This document shows, one piece after another, positions 23,657-35,573 of a stretch of 64,000 nucleotides of DNA. Source of the DNA: Arthonia radiata (taxonomy: Eukaryota > Ascomycota > Arthoniomycetes > Arthoniales > Arthoniaceae); assembly GCA_002989075.1 (NCBI GenBank), contig PSQN01000016.1, positions 2,682,336-2,746,335 on the forward strand. Reading direction: 5' to 3'. The translations under genes were made by a program, and so were the position numbers. The notes below the pieces were generated by a model. It worked only from the letters and a program-made list of their open reading frames with translations, was not told where the DNA came from and made no database searches. The stretch's first letter is position 1, and the number at the start of each line of letters is the position of its first letter.

Positions 23657-24197
23657 CGGCCGCGACGTCAATGTATAGCGGTTGCGTCGCAATGTATAAA
23701 TAAAGTTCAGTGTTCCTTTGCCGACTTCTCTATATGCCCCATTCTCTCTCATATATCCTGCTCCCCAGGGTGCGCCGTAGTCTAACCAATGCCAAAGACG
23801 CGACTTCCTCAGCTGCAACAGGCACTGACGATCATTGCGTGCATGCCATCTGGATTTCCCATGAAGCGCCTTCCTGCGTGGGGACGAGCTGATTGTTTAC
23901 CTCCCGTTCACCTCGCTCTTCTCTTCCTCCCTGTTCTTCGTCTCTACTCACCCCGTCCTAACACTCCCTATTCTTTGCCCCTGCCGTGCAGGCTCCCTTT
24001 AACCTTGCTCCGTCTGCTTGGTTTCATTCTTCAGGCACCTGTCCGTTTCCTACTCCGCTTGTCCTACTTGGACGAGCCTCCTCCTAGCGATCACGATCTT
24101 CACAGCCTCCCAGACACTGGTCCTCGGTGTATGAGCGATAGCCTGAACGTAAGTACGCGCTCATCGCCCTCACAAGCTTCGACTTCCACCGCGGGCA
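23657..24197. other. Intergenic, CT-rich leader of next gene
   Basis: A pyrimidine-rich plus strand at about 23890-24110 resembles a fungal promoter and leader. The open frame starting at 23789 runs through it but later overlaps the coiled-coil gene in another frame and has no recognisable domain. Confidence 0.45.
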
Positions 24198-26199
24198 ATG
24201 CCGGACTCGTTCAAGACCAAGCCCCACCCCAAGGCCTCCCACCACTTTCACTGGATTCGGGATCTGTTGGTCTTCGAGATCATCAAGCACAAGATCGAGT
24301 CCCACCACGAGAAAAAGAAGGCTGCGAAGGAGGCAAAGAAGAAGTTGAAACAGGAAGAGCAAGAACGCAAGAAGGTTTCCAAAGAGAGGGACAAACTCGA
24401 GAAGGAGAACAACAAGCTACGGGACCTTCAGAAGCTCAACGCCGAGAAAGAGAAGAAGGCCGACGACAAACGACAGGAGGAAATGAAAAAGCTGAAGGCA
24501 GAGCAAGCCAACGCCAAGCTGAAACAGAGCACGTAAGCTCTGGCATATCAGAAGATTCCGTAGCCGCTCCCCCTACACCATTGACCCCTAGCTCGTCGCT
24601 CGGAAAGAGGTCAGAGTCTATAGCCAAGCATCCTGTTGTGAAGGGCAGCCTGGTATCTTCGCGAGTTCAAGCTTGGAACGACAAGCATAACGCATCGAGA
24701 GTCGACGATAGAGCACTTCCAGCAAAGTCCAAGGGCGCCACAACCTCGACGGCTCAAGAGCCAGCTCCGTTCCTTCACTCTCTGGCAAAAATTCCTACCC
24801 GATTGCCCGATGGCAAGACTTCTGCTACCCGTTCCAAGGCTACGGCCTTGAGACCAGGCTTGACAGAGTCTACAGTCACTGCAGTGCGTTATGACTTAAA
24901 ATAAGCTTGGATGCGTCGCTTACTGAACACAGACCGACTTGTGTCCTCACGGGAAGCTACGGCCAGACCCTCGACGCCTCTCCGATCATGGCGCTTTCAT
25001 TGGCCACAAGGAAAGTGAAGCGAAGAATTCGACCAGTGCGTGGGCTCTCGCTGCACGACGAGCTAAAGACGCAGACGCAGAGTACGGCCGAGCTGTCTGC
25101 CAGCAGTGTCTTGCTCACGCCCGCCAAGCAGCCGCAAATGCTCAGGGTGGTGCCACGACTGCTGCTCCGGTCAGCAGTGTAAATTCTGGACAACATGAAC
25201 TCGGGTATCGAGCCATCTCGCCGGACCCATCTCCTCTGGAACTTCAAGCTTCGTCCTCCTCTGTTTCGGCCTTGGTCAGCCCCAGCAGTTCTAAAGCATC
25301 GCAGATCCTCCCAGCTTCTGCCACACTGCCATCCAAGGACTCGGAGCCTACTGATGATGCCGTCCACAGCGCTGCTCCATCTTCGGAGAAAGCGGTTCCT
25401 CCGGTCAAAGCTGTGAGTGAGTCTCGAGGTTTCCCCCTTCTTTCCATGCATTGTTCTTGGACACACTCCAAAGCGTAAATATACCTGACAACATCTCCGT
25501 TATCCAGGCCGAATACCAATTCGAAGTGCCGCTTCGAGCAATCCGCTTGTAGGCCCACGACGCGACAAAGCTGACAGCCTGCGACAGACGGAGCCCATTT
25601 CGACCATCAGTCGACGCGATGTGCGTTTCTTGAGTGAAGCTCTCGACACTGTCATCACGGAGCACGGCGGTAGCTTGAAAGACATTGCTGGCAGACTGTC
25701 TCGTGAGCTTCAAGTATTGCAGACACCAATCGAGGATGATGCCGCAGTCTTCAAGTCAACTGGCGACGGCAACCTTCCAGCGCTTGTACGTCCAAGGAAG
25801 CACGTCACCTTTGCCGCATTGCCTGAGCCCTGGCGGCCCGAGCACCTCGCAGAGCATACCGCCCAGGTCCAACGTCTGTCTACTGAGCTCACTCGTCTAA
25901 TCACGGAGATCGAACAAGAGAGTGAGAGCTGGCTAGACATGATGGCCGGGCAGTGGGGTGGCGGAGCCGGCAGCGTGACCGGTGAGATCACCATGGAGGC
26001 TCAAGAAGACCGTGCAAAGGACGTAGGACTTTGGGCTCCACGTGGTGTACCGAGACCCCTGCGGACGAATTCAAGTTTGCGACCCGATGAACGGCTGGGC
26101 TGGACGAGTGAAGGGACGATGGTGGCTCTATCGCGGCGGGCGACGGTGTACTATGAAAGCGAGGAGTGGCCTGAGGTTGGTGAGGGTGGGGAGGAGTGA
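24198..26199 (+). CDS. Uncharacterised protein with Lys/Glu coiled coil
   Basis: I do not recognise this protein. A phase-consistent model has exons 24198-24532, 24592-24883, 24933-25416 and 25508-26199 (introns 59, 49 and 91 bp), giving 600 residues. Residues ~1-30 are aromatic and His-rich (HHFHWIRDLLVFEIIKHK). Residues ~30-110 form a highly charged K/E coiled coil. A Ser/Pro-rich middle follows. Around residue 210 the sequence TDLCPHGKLRPDP is followed by an Ala-rich helix with CQQC. The C-terminal ~190 residues look folded (RRDVRFLSEALDTVITEHGG, then WRPEHLAEHTAQVQRLSTEL) and end acidic. The 5' end is uncertain: an ATG at 24131 is followed closely by a GTAAGT that could belong to an upstream exon. 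Confidence 0.7.
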
Positions 26200-29100
26200 G
26201 ACTGAATACCTGTGTTGGAGTATGTACGAGAATGGAGGTTTGTAAACCCATTGCTTTGTTCTTACTCCACTATTCGCGATGGTGTAGGAACAGCTGAATG
26301 ACCGTGCCTGCTGCGTACGCCTGGATTTGCTGTGTACTTTATGTACTATGGCAGGACAGTATTGTGTTCGTGGCGCGACATTTATTGAATGCCCGGTGTT
26401 GATGGACGCGGCTTGATGTCCGTGTAGCTTTTGCGATGGCACAACGTGCGAGGTCAGACCAAGGCGGGATACTCGAGAGGGGAGGGGTGAGTTGCGTGTT
26501 GGAGGGTATTTCCAAGGTGAAGAGACCAAATACCACCTGACAAGCTTTGAGGACAAATCTCAACGTCTCGGACTTCTTGTGAGCAATCAACTACGATCGT
26601 TTTCAGACTCCTTGCACAAGCTAGGTAATTTCTTTGCTAGGATTAGGTTTGCAGAACGGTACGTTCTGTGGTTCTGGCAGTGATACAAGCGTTCAGCCGA
26701 TACATAACCCGCTGCCTTTGGGCCGGATGCTTCGGGCATCTCTTTGACGTCGAGACAACGGAGCTTGCAAGCAATAGGAAAAGTAGGAATATCCCCATGT
26801 CGAGGATGCCTGAAGACCCGATTTTTTGAGCGCAAGATCGCGTTCGCGCATCTTGGTGCAAGAGTATCCCCTCGTCGCGCTGATGGGGAATAAACTCAGG
26901 ACACAAGTGCTCAAGAGTCGCTATGACCCCTCTGTTGGTCTGCACCCGAAAGCACCCCGACAATGACAGGCTTGGCGGTTGCCCATGTCCGGCTGAACGA
27001 GATCCGACAATGCCATCAGCCACCGGGCATAGTCTCTCAATTCTAACGGAGCGATATCGTGATTACAGAACAGCTCTGAAGTCATAGTCGCTTGCAAAAC
27101 GAGGGTCAGAGACAAACCCTCTAAGCTGCCACGGAGGAAGAAATCCGTATTGTCGCTTCTCGTTCTGATGACTACATCCGCCGTGATTCGTTGCAGCAGT
27201 GCGTGCGGGTGCTTTACAGCACGGTCACCTGCAATGGTCACCCACATTGGCATGAGCTGGATACCTAGATTTAACGCCGAAGGATGCAGGTATAGCTTTG
27301 ATGATGGCTAGCGATGTGACTGCGGTAATCCGTTTGCGTCGCTCGTAGTGTTGCGAGATGAGGGCATGTGATCTGTATAGATCTGTGAGGACTGGGGACA
27401 CTCAGAGGGAAGTGTGCGCTTGTATTTTGTAAGATGGTGGAGTGAGTCTCGGATAGTGAAGGGTGGAGCACGCGATGGTGGTCGGTCTGGACTTAGTCTC
27501 TAGAGTTCTATGCGATGCGGGACTGAGAGGGACTGAGAGGTAGTTTTACGGGGATGAGCGTTGTGCTGGTTTGCTTTGATTGGACACTGGGGTTATGGGA
27601 TGAAGTATAGCCTACAGGATACGGGCGGGAGAGCGTGGGTCGCTATGTCGGGGATGGAGGGAGAGTTGCGAATTTAGCAGTCCTGCGGGCGGGTTGGATG
27701 GCACTGTTTCCATCGAGGGGCCGCAGTCTTGACGTCAGAATAGGGAAGCGGAAAGCGCTGTGGTGGGATGGTGGTCGTCGAGCGAGGGAGAAGAACGTTG
27801 GAAAGCGGATGCATTGCTGTACCCAGGTGCTTCTCGATTGATTGCGATCCGCTATCGTGCTCTTTCAATGAGGGCAGGAATCGAAGGATGTTGGTGACGT
27901 TGGAAATACGTGCGCTCTACCCAAGGAGCTTGACCCAGAAGAGAAAGTTCCTGCTGATAGCTCTTCTGACATTCTACGTTCTGTGTTGGCATGTTGCATA
28001 ACTGTGAGCGTAAGAGGATACTAACGAAGAATAAGGGGCCGCTTTCGAGTCACCTCCGACTTTGATAGATCGGCACAAACCTCAGGAGTTGAGCAAGGCA
28101 AGACAGGGTGACATACAGTAGTGTTTTCCCGAGCATGATGAGGAAGCCTGCAATGGCCTACTGGGGTGGTTTTTGGCATAGCAAACATGTGCGAAGGTTG
28201 CTTGCACCTCGAGGCGATGAACTGTACGTTTTTGCTCAACATAGAGGAACAATGGGAAGTGCGCGGGCAAAGTAGGTGTGGCAATCGAGAGGCCATCTGA
28301 AGCAGGCCTAGGCCTGAATGTACGCACCAAGCAAGACCTCTGACAAGAGATGTACGAGCCCAAGGCTTGCCATGAGAAGCCGTTGCAGCTAAACGAACAA
28401 ATCTCAGAAAGATGGCGTCAATAAAGGAGATGCGGGGATCGAGCTGACTAGAGAGCCTCGCGGCGAGCTGCTGCGAAAGCAGCGCGCTGGGAAAGAGCAC
28501 GAAGAGCCGAAGCATCCAGTCGGCCTCTTCAGATGCAACAAGGGGAGGAAATGTTGGGAAAGCCAAGCGTCCACAGCCGGATTGCCTCCACAGCAGGCAT
28601 GCTCCCCAATACAAATAGATGTGTCGCGCGCTGACCGAGTCTGTCGGCGGCATGAGGCCCACTTTCTCCGCTTGGCAGGGACCGTAGGCTCATACCAACA
28701 AGGTAGGCGTATGGCTGCTCTGCTACAATAGACGGCATGCTGCATGGGCTCACAAGCGGAGCTCTACCCTGAAGGGTACTCCAGAGGGACACGTCGTCGA
28801 CGCTATGCGTAGAGCTTTTCCAGAATGCCGTTCGACTTCCCAATTGTGCAAGGGACCGCTAGATCGGCGCGCTAATTTGACGGATGATTCACTCTTACCC
28901 TATCACTCGATCCTTGAATATTAATGAGACCCTTGCAAAGTGCCTGCGGAAACGTTTGGCCGAATGGTTATGAGCGTGCGAGGACGGCAAATTCTTTCCG
29001 AGGCAGAAGAGCCGAACAAACCACGTTTGGAGTGCTGTAACTGACCGCGACCCCTGAATTGGGGTTTGATGACGGATACAAGTGGTAGCACGCCTCATGC

Positions 29101-32100
29101 TGCGTTGATTATACGATGTTATCCACCCATGTTAACTGGCTGACAGCCTCATCGACAACTTCATCTTGATGGTTCAAGGGGAGCGAATGGCACCTACCTA
29201 GGGCTCGGAGTCCGAGCGTATGAAGGGTCTGGATCATGGCGATCATGGACGAACGACAGCTTTTGAGAGTGCGCCTCGCCGTGCAACCCTAGTAATGAAA
29301 AGCCAGCAGACTATGGCTTGAAGTGTAGACGGACAAACAATTCTGTTTGCTCTGAAGACAGCACGCACGAGTCAATCATGTGCAAGTAGCACCATATCAA
29401 CGATCGCTGGCTGTTGTTGTGAGCTCGGCACACCCGTCCCTGAGAAAATAGTTGCAGGGGTCTGCGGGGCTGGCTCGTAGCCAGACCGCATGCGTCATTG
29501 ATGTTTAGATTCAGAACTCTGCGATCATGGCCGCACAATCGATTCTATCATCATTCAAATGCGCCGTAGAGTCGTGCAGTGATGACCAGATGTAAAAAAT
29601 GTCAAAATGCACCAATGAAAGTGCATAGGAATGGAATAAAGTCTGCCCTGCTTGAATCTTTGGGCAATCTTGTCTGGGCAGAGGCAAATACTGGACAGCT
29701 CGCAAGATGCCTGTCGGGCTATTGTGATCCACGGTAACAGACTCAGTCATGACAGCCCCCACTTGTCGTTAGGAAAGCGAGTCATTGGCTTCATACATTG
29801 GCTTGCGCTGCGTCTTGACCTGTTACTCTCAGCAAGACGCGTTCGGCAGTTGCTTGTTGTGTTATCATTGACCCACTGATTGTCTGCCAATAGTAGTTTG
29901 CGTGGAGAGCACCGACGACAGCAGCTCACATAGATCTGAATCGACACTGTCAGGATGTGCACCAACGGCTTGGGCCCCAAAGCGCCCAAAATAGCCATCG
30001 GACGCAACTGCAATAGGCAGGAAAGTCCGGTTGCAGATGTTTCGATGTGTGCGAAAAAGGTACGCTCGCCGAAAAAACGGTGCTGTAGATCGCGTGAAAC
30101 GTTTAGACAGATGACAAAATGTTGGTGCCCCGGATTCACGTTGAAGGATGGCCCCGAGCGTTTGATGCATTGCAAATCATCCTCGTTGTGGGCGTCGGCA
30201 GTACCTAGCTCAACCACGGCGATCAGGACAGAAGGAGTCTCGGGCCTCGGATAGCTGCATGTCACTGTTAGTACATCAGCTTTCACCGTGCTGCCTATGG
30301 AGCACGGAAATTGTTCCTTGCTAGGCTCAATTCGAGGCAAGTAAAACTCAAATCAACTTGCATGAGCGCTTGAGCAGGTAATTAGGTTCGGTCTGGAAAC
30401 AAACCTGACGGCACTTGTGACAGAAATGATACGCAAATATTGCAGGTGTGGTCGTTCGAGAAGGTTACTATTTACGTGCTCAGTCCAGAGACAGCTGCGA
30501 ATAAACCACTGAATGTCTGGTGCCAATACTTGTCACGGAAAGCGATTTCCGAGGTTGCTCAGTCTGTGGTCAAAGTCGCCTCAGGCATTGAACAAATGAC
30601 TTCTCGCGCGAAACCCGAGCTGTGTTATCGTGTGGACAATCTTTGAGGCCGACAGAGAACATTTGTTGGTCGGTCCTCGTCAGCACTTGCAGGTATTCAT
30701 TATCGACTGAAGGAAGGACGCATCCGGACGGAGAAGTCTCCTTCAAGATTGTTATTGGAAGCGCAGTGATTCTACCTGACATTCAAGCTTGATCTCTAGC
30801 CTCATGAGTTGGAAGAGAACATGCTTCGATATGGTGGGAAGGAGGGAGTAGATCAGAGAGAAGAAGAGAGGCGTGTCGGACGAGAGAAGCCACCATACCA
30901 GTCCTGGTTAGCGCGGATTGAGCACGGTCCACAGATTCCTCTCCCACACTCTCTCCAAGCAAGGGCTCCGCGCACGCAATAATGCGGCCGAGACCTCTGC
31001 TTTCGCCTCATTCCACGACACTGACACCTGATCTTTATCGAGCTCCTGAGTGTAGAGGTCTATCTTCAGCCAGCGCGTGAAACTCGTTGCTCATCTGGCT
31101 TTTTCCTTTCTTAATCGGGCATCCTGCAAAGCTTGTCAGATAAGGCACGACATGCAGCTTCTCCAAGAATTGCAGGCGCTAGGCGGCAAAGTGACAGCAT
31201 TCTGAACTACTTCGGCTTCTCTAGTTGCTTCAGAGCTCCGAATCCTTGTCGAAACGACGAGACGCTAATATACAGCCGTTATGGATGGCGCTAAATTGGG
31301 AGGGATTCTTTGACAAGCAACGGCCCGTACCTTGTTGTGGCCGTAAGCTCAGAGCTAGCTGCCGGTCAGCATGAGTCGCCGGTTCCATCTGATATCTCGG
31401 GCAATCTGAAGTATGATTGCAGGCAATAACCAAGAAGGCCAGCAGCAAAGACAGTGGCTGTGAGCGATCAGTGCGATCAGTGGATATTGGAGATGGTGCG
31501 GGGAAGAAGCAAGCAGATGAGCACGATCGAATACTCTAGGATATCCCAATGTAGAACATTGCAAAAAGGTCTGGCCGCGATGATGATTTGATGTCGTTCA
31601 GTTGGCACCCGCTGTGTGGGCCAAAATAACAGGCGGTGTACCTGCATGGCTATCCTATGCAAAATGAATGGCTACCCGGAGTGTGGGCCATCCCTTGATG
31701 GTTGGGTGAAGGCAGACGCCTCTTTCCCTGACTCTGCATCGTGCTGTTCTGCCTCAGGGCGTTGCGCGAACGCCATTGAGCAGCACGCTGCTGGGGAGTC
31801 CACGGGCGTGCGCCGGAAGCGAGGTTTGAGGAATGCAGATCAGAGCCTAACTGCATGTCGCGCTCTCAGTACAGCCTCTCGTTCTTCTCTTCCAGATGCT
31901 AGAGCCTCCCGATGGCGCCTATCCAAATTGAGTTCCTCCCGCAATGCTTGCTAGGTGCCAATACAAATCGAACCTTTCCAGGTTGCAGACAGTGGAGACG
32001 ATCATTCAACTTCACTCCCTCATATCTCCTACGCTTGCATCCATCCACGACCCAACTTTGCCTGACAGCACAGATCGTCCGCAGATACATTCAAACACTA

Positions 32101-32859
32101 GATCACCTAAGGAGACGTCTTGCACTCACGGCAGTACGTGGAGATATCAATCAACGGTCTGGCAGATCAACCTGGCGACTTTATTGGGCACCCAGAATTT
32201 TGTAAAGCTGGAACCACTTCTAGCTGTAAGAAATTCACGACGTCCACCTTCTTCTGTCGAGGTGAGTAAATGATCAATGCCGCGGATTTGGCTGTTCTTC
32301 TTGAGTCACCTTCACTGGCATTGGAAAATCTGATACACTGACAACATCATTTACAGATATTCGATCACCTTGTCACTTTATGAGCCTGCTTTCGTTGCAC
32401 CAAATCCTCTCGACCATCCTTCTGAGTATTTTGTAGCCAGAACATTGGATCCAGATTCCTGCAATCTCAGTTGATCGGTCCTCGAGGACAGACAACTCAT
32501 GAACAATATCTTCTCAGACCACTGCCAGGTTTATCACCCACCGAGGGTCCTCGAGATTGAACTTCAAGCCTAACCAAGGCTACCGGAAAGAATATCGAGT
32601 CTTGACTCATGTCAAGTTGTGCAATTGTCACCTATCAAGCCGAACCTGGACACTGTGGAAACGACGAGCTCTAGTAGCGGCATCTACGCAACACATCCAA
32701 AACCCACAAACAATACAAGCCGACAGTTTTTTGTGTCGACCTGAAACTTGTATATCTGAGCTTGGCAACAGATCAGGTCACAACTTCTGCCGCACGCTTT
32801 CTTGTGGACTTGGAAACTTTGTGACGAGCGCAAAGAGGCAGGAGAACATCTTGCATGAT
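26200..32859. other. 6.7-kb gene-poor region upstream of the NDT80-type gene
   Basis: No recognisable gene. Open frames are short and overlap in several frames. The longest are 28021-28662 (-), 213 codons, and 29747-30340 (-), 197 codons, neither with family resemblance. It may include a long promoter and multi-uORF leader of the downstream regulator, a non-coding RNA, or decayed sequence. A small tandem repeat of GGGACTGAGA occurs near 27520-27540. Confidence 0.5.
26921..27253 (-). CDS. Possible small hypothetical protein (110 aa)
   Basis: This open frame reads like an amphipathic folded protein (ITADVVIRTRSDNTDFFLRG, LELRDYARWLMALSDLV) and less like random translation. It has no recognised domain, no neighbour support and no clear splice context. 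It may be a real small gene, one exon of a larger one, or chance. Confidence 0.25.
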   Translation of the reverse strand: MPMWVTIAGDRAVKHPHALLQRITADVVIRTRSDNTDFFLRGSLEGLSLTLVLQATMTSELFCNHDIAPLELRDYARWLMALSDLVQPDMGNRQACHCRGAFGCRPTEGS

Positions 32860-35573
32860 ATGAACAGTGGAGTGCCGGCTTTCTTGGAAGAGGACCTACA
32901 AACCTTTGCACAGATTGCGCCTCGCAGACGCGATATGACAGCTACCAGTAAGGTTTTTTGTTTCCTCTGAACACTTCTCCTTTCCTGCCATGTGGATCTG
33001 CTAGCGACGGCCTCAGATCTGCGATGAGTGGGCCCAATTTCTCACCGACATCTGTGCTGGGCAAGCGTGTATGCGGGCAGAGTACGAGTTTCCCCGCGTT
33101 CGTGTAACCTGAGCATGTACCTTGTCGGGTACTTCCATTTCTTGTTTCGACCTATATATGCTGACGCTAACACTCTGAAAGTGACAGAAACACATTTACT
33201 CCACACTACTTCACCTCAGTGCCGTCTCTCTGGCGTCCAAGGCCACGGTCCCGGATGTGGTTGCGGAACTACAGCGAGTTCAGATCAAGCAGCAAGGTAC
33301 CACCATCTGAACCTGGACCCTCTGCAGTCTGGGACTGAGAGCCCCAGCAGCTATTTGTCGCAGCACAGCAGTGCCGCGAATCTTTGGCCACAGCGTCACC
33401 CACTAGCGGACTATTCGCAGTAAGTGATACCCGTTTCCTATCAAATGCTCCAATCAGCCACGCGAAGTTATGGCGCCCGGTCAAGCCCTGTCGAGTCTCT
33501 GCAAGGTTCGCGTGCTCTTTGCGGCTCTCGCCCCTCTTTAATCATGCCATCTTCACCACACGCTTCACCTCGCACAGCAGCTTTACTGGCTTGCCCTTCG
33601 CTATTTCCATCGGCCAACACTCCATGTTCGGGCATCAACGGAGACTTGTCTTATCATGTCCTGGCTCTCTCGGCAGCCCGCAGGTCGTGTGACGAGCACC
33701 CGCGACACAGGCTGAAAATGGTTGAGTACAACTGATCACATGGCTGATATGTGATTTCTTTAGATCTCACCTTGCGCCCTTCAGCACGGGCGAGCACATC
33801 TCGGTTCCCCCACCAGGCTCCCAAACGGTTGCTGGCTCGCAGCTCCAGATTCCATCTGGACAGAATCTTTCAATTCAAGGCACTGGTGCCTTCACGCCTG
33901 GCTTCGCCCCTTCTTTTGGCTACGACCAGTATCCATACCAAGCTCCCCTCAACATGGCCGAAACAACACTCACTACACATCTCAAGTATGTACCAAACGT
34001 CTCTGAGTCGAAGTCTTAACTTGCACTACAGGTTTGGAGAGGGCATATTGACTGATGCTGCTTAGTAACGTTAAGTCGATGCCCCGGCGCCGCTCGACGG
34101 ATTCGGAGCGTTCAGTTTCCGTTGAAACCAGTCCCACGTCGCCGACTTCTCCGCATGCGACCATACATTCATCGAGGTAAGCTCTATCTCATCTCCTGTT
34201 CACCAAGAGCACCACATGCCTGTAATGCGCTTGCTTGTCTAGCTATGAAAGCTTATTCTCATCGGAGATTGCAGGCCAATCTCGGCCAACTTTTCCGTTA
34301 CTGATTAAAAAGCAGGACCGAGTATGGGCCACACAGAGCACCCCAGGAAAAGCAAATGAACTTTCCAGAGCTGAAGACGATTCATGATCTGAAATGTAAT
34401 GGTCAGACCGTGACACCGCTGATCGAGGCACGTATGGATAAGAATCTGATGTGGGTGGATGGTCAATGGACGTGCTATCGGCGCAACTACATTACGATCC
34501 AAGTTCACTACACGCTCAAGCCCAATGTGCCTGAGACGGCGTTGACCGTCGACTTGAAAGATGGTCAAGGGAAAAAGATGGTCCAAGCCTTTGGCGTCTG
34601 TCTGGCAGCCACCATGGACGAGGAGAGAGGTAAGCCAATTGGGCTAATCCAGCACACAGCAAAACGAGACCGGGGCCCTCAGCATGATGTTTGCATAGCC
34701 AAGCTACCGCCGCTCATTCCTGGTTCGCAGATGCCACCATACCATGGAACCTGCAAAACAAACGGACCTTACCTGCCCTTGCAACTTGAAGGGGATCATC
34801 AGAACACTTCTATCGCGCCCGTTGGGCAACATACTTTCGAGCGCATTCAGTTTAAGCAAGCGACCGCAAACAACGGCCGTCGTCGAGCCCAACAGCAGTT
34901 CTATCACATCATGGTTGAGCTGTACGCCGACATCCGCGACAACGCAGGCGAGGAAGAGAAGTGGGTAAAGATCGCCCACAAGATGTCTGATGCGATGGTA
35001 GTGCGTGGCCGCTCACCGGGCCACTACAAGGACTCGCCCAGCTCTTCTGGCCAATCTTCTGGCAACGCTGGAGGAGCTGCAGGCTCATCGTTTGGCTTAT
35101 CTGCGCTCAGTCACGGCGCGTTCCGTTACGGGGGCTCCATGCACTCCCAGAGTCGCAGCGGTATGGGAGGTGGTGGAAGCTCCTACCGTGGTCATCAATG
35201 CATGAGTGGCTCTCATGCTAGTGTACTTTCCACACCGAGTCGCACCTACGCCACGCCCGGGCGAAAGCTTCACGACTCTCCATCTCTGCCCCTACTTGTT
35301 GGCTCTGACGCCTACGGCTCCTTCAATCAAGACGACACTCATCCGACCTTCTACTCGCCTCTAGCGTACAACTCAGGCTATCATACACACTCGCAGTCCC
35401 TAGTCAAGCATGAGCCGGCCCACACTCCAAACCCTTTGATCACTGGCTCATGTGGATCTGAGGAGCCGACTCTGGCACAAATATACGCAAATCCTTGGAC
35501 CCTGACCACATCCAACCGCATTCCCCTCGACGGCAGATCTTCGTACATCCCAGACCTGGGCGCGTCGTACTAG
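32860..35573 (+). CDS. xprG: NDT80/PhoG-family transcription factor (XprG/VIB-1-like)
   Basis: Predicted p53-fold DNA-binding regulator. In Aspergillus and Neurospora such proteins (XprG, VIB-1) control carbon-starvation responses, extracellular proteases and heterokaryon incompatibility. Model: exons 32860-32947, 33188-33419, 33764-33985, 34066-34176, 34316-35573; 636 residues with consistent phase. The first two exons are tentative. The NDT80 domain runs from about NFPELKTIHDLKCNGQ through WTCYRRNYI, LIQHTAKRDRGPQ and QHTFERIQFKQATANNGRRRAQQQFYH to MVVRGRSPGHY, the last typical of the XprG/VIB-1 branch. A Ser/Gly-rich tail follows. Intron 2 is unusually long (344 bp). The exon-5 acceptor is debatable because another frame across 34243-34380 is also open; see findings. 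Confidence 0.82.

Noticed and set aside
23789-24904. 371-codon plus-strand frame
   Set aside because: Its second half coincides with exon 2 of the coiled-coil gene, but the first half overlaps the K/E coiled-coil exon in another frame and reads as low-complexity Pro/Leu and Arg/Glu/Gln sequence. A 59-bp intron (24533-24591) gives a better model.
28021-28662. 213-codon minus-strand ORF in the gene-poor region
   Set aside because: No domain, odd composition (Leu/Ser/Arg/Cys/His), and two other sizeable frames overlap it; looks like chance openness at ~50% GC.
29747-30340. 197-codon minus-strand ORF
   Set aside because: Some hydrophobic stretches but no recognisable family, no splice context and several overlapping frames; left unannotated.
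33420-33763. Open frame inside the long intron 2 of the NDT80-type gene, with a possible 38-bp intron before it
   Set aside because: Treating it as coding needs an implausibly short intron and breaks phase, whereas one 344-bp GT-AG intron joins SQ to SHLAPF exactly in frame.
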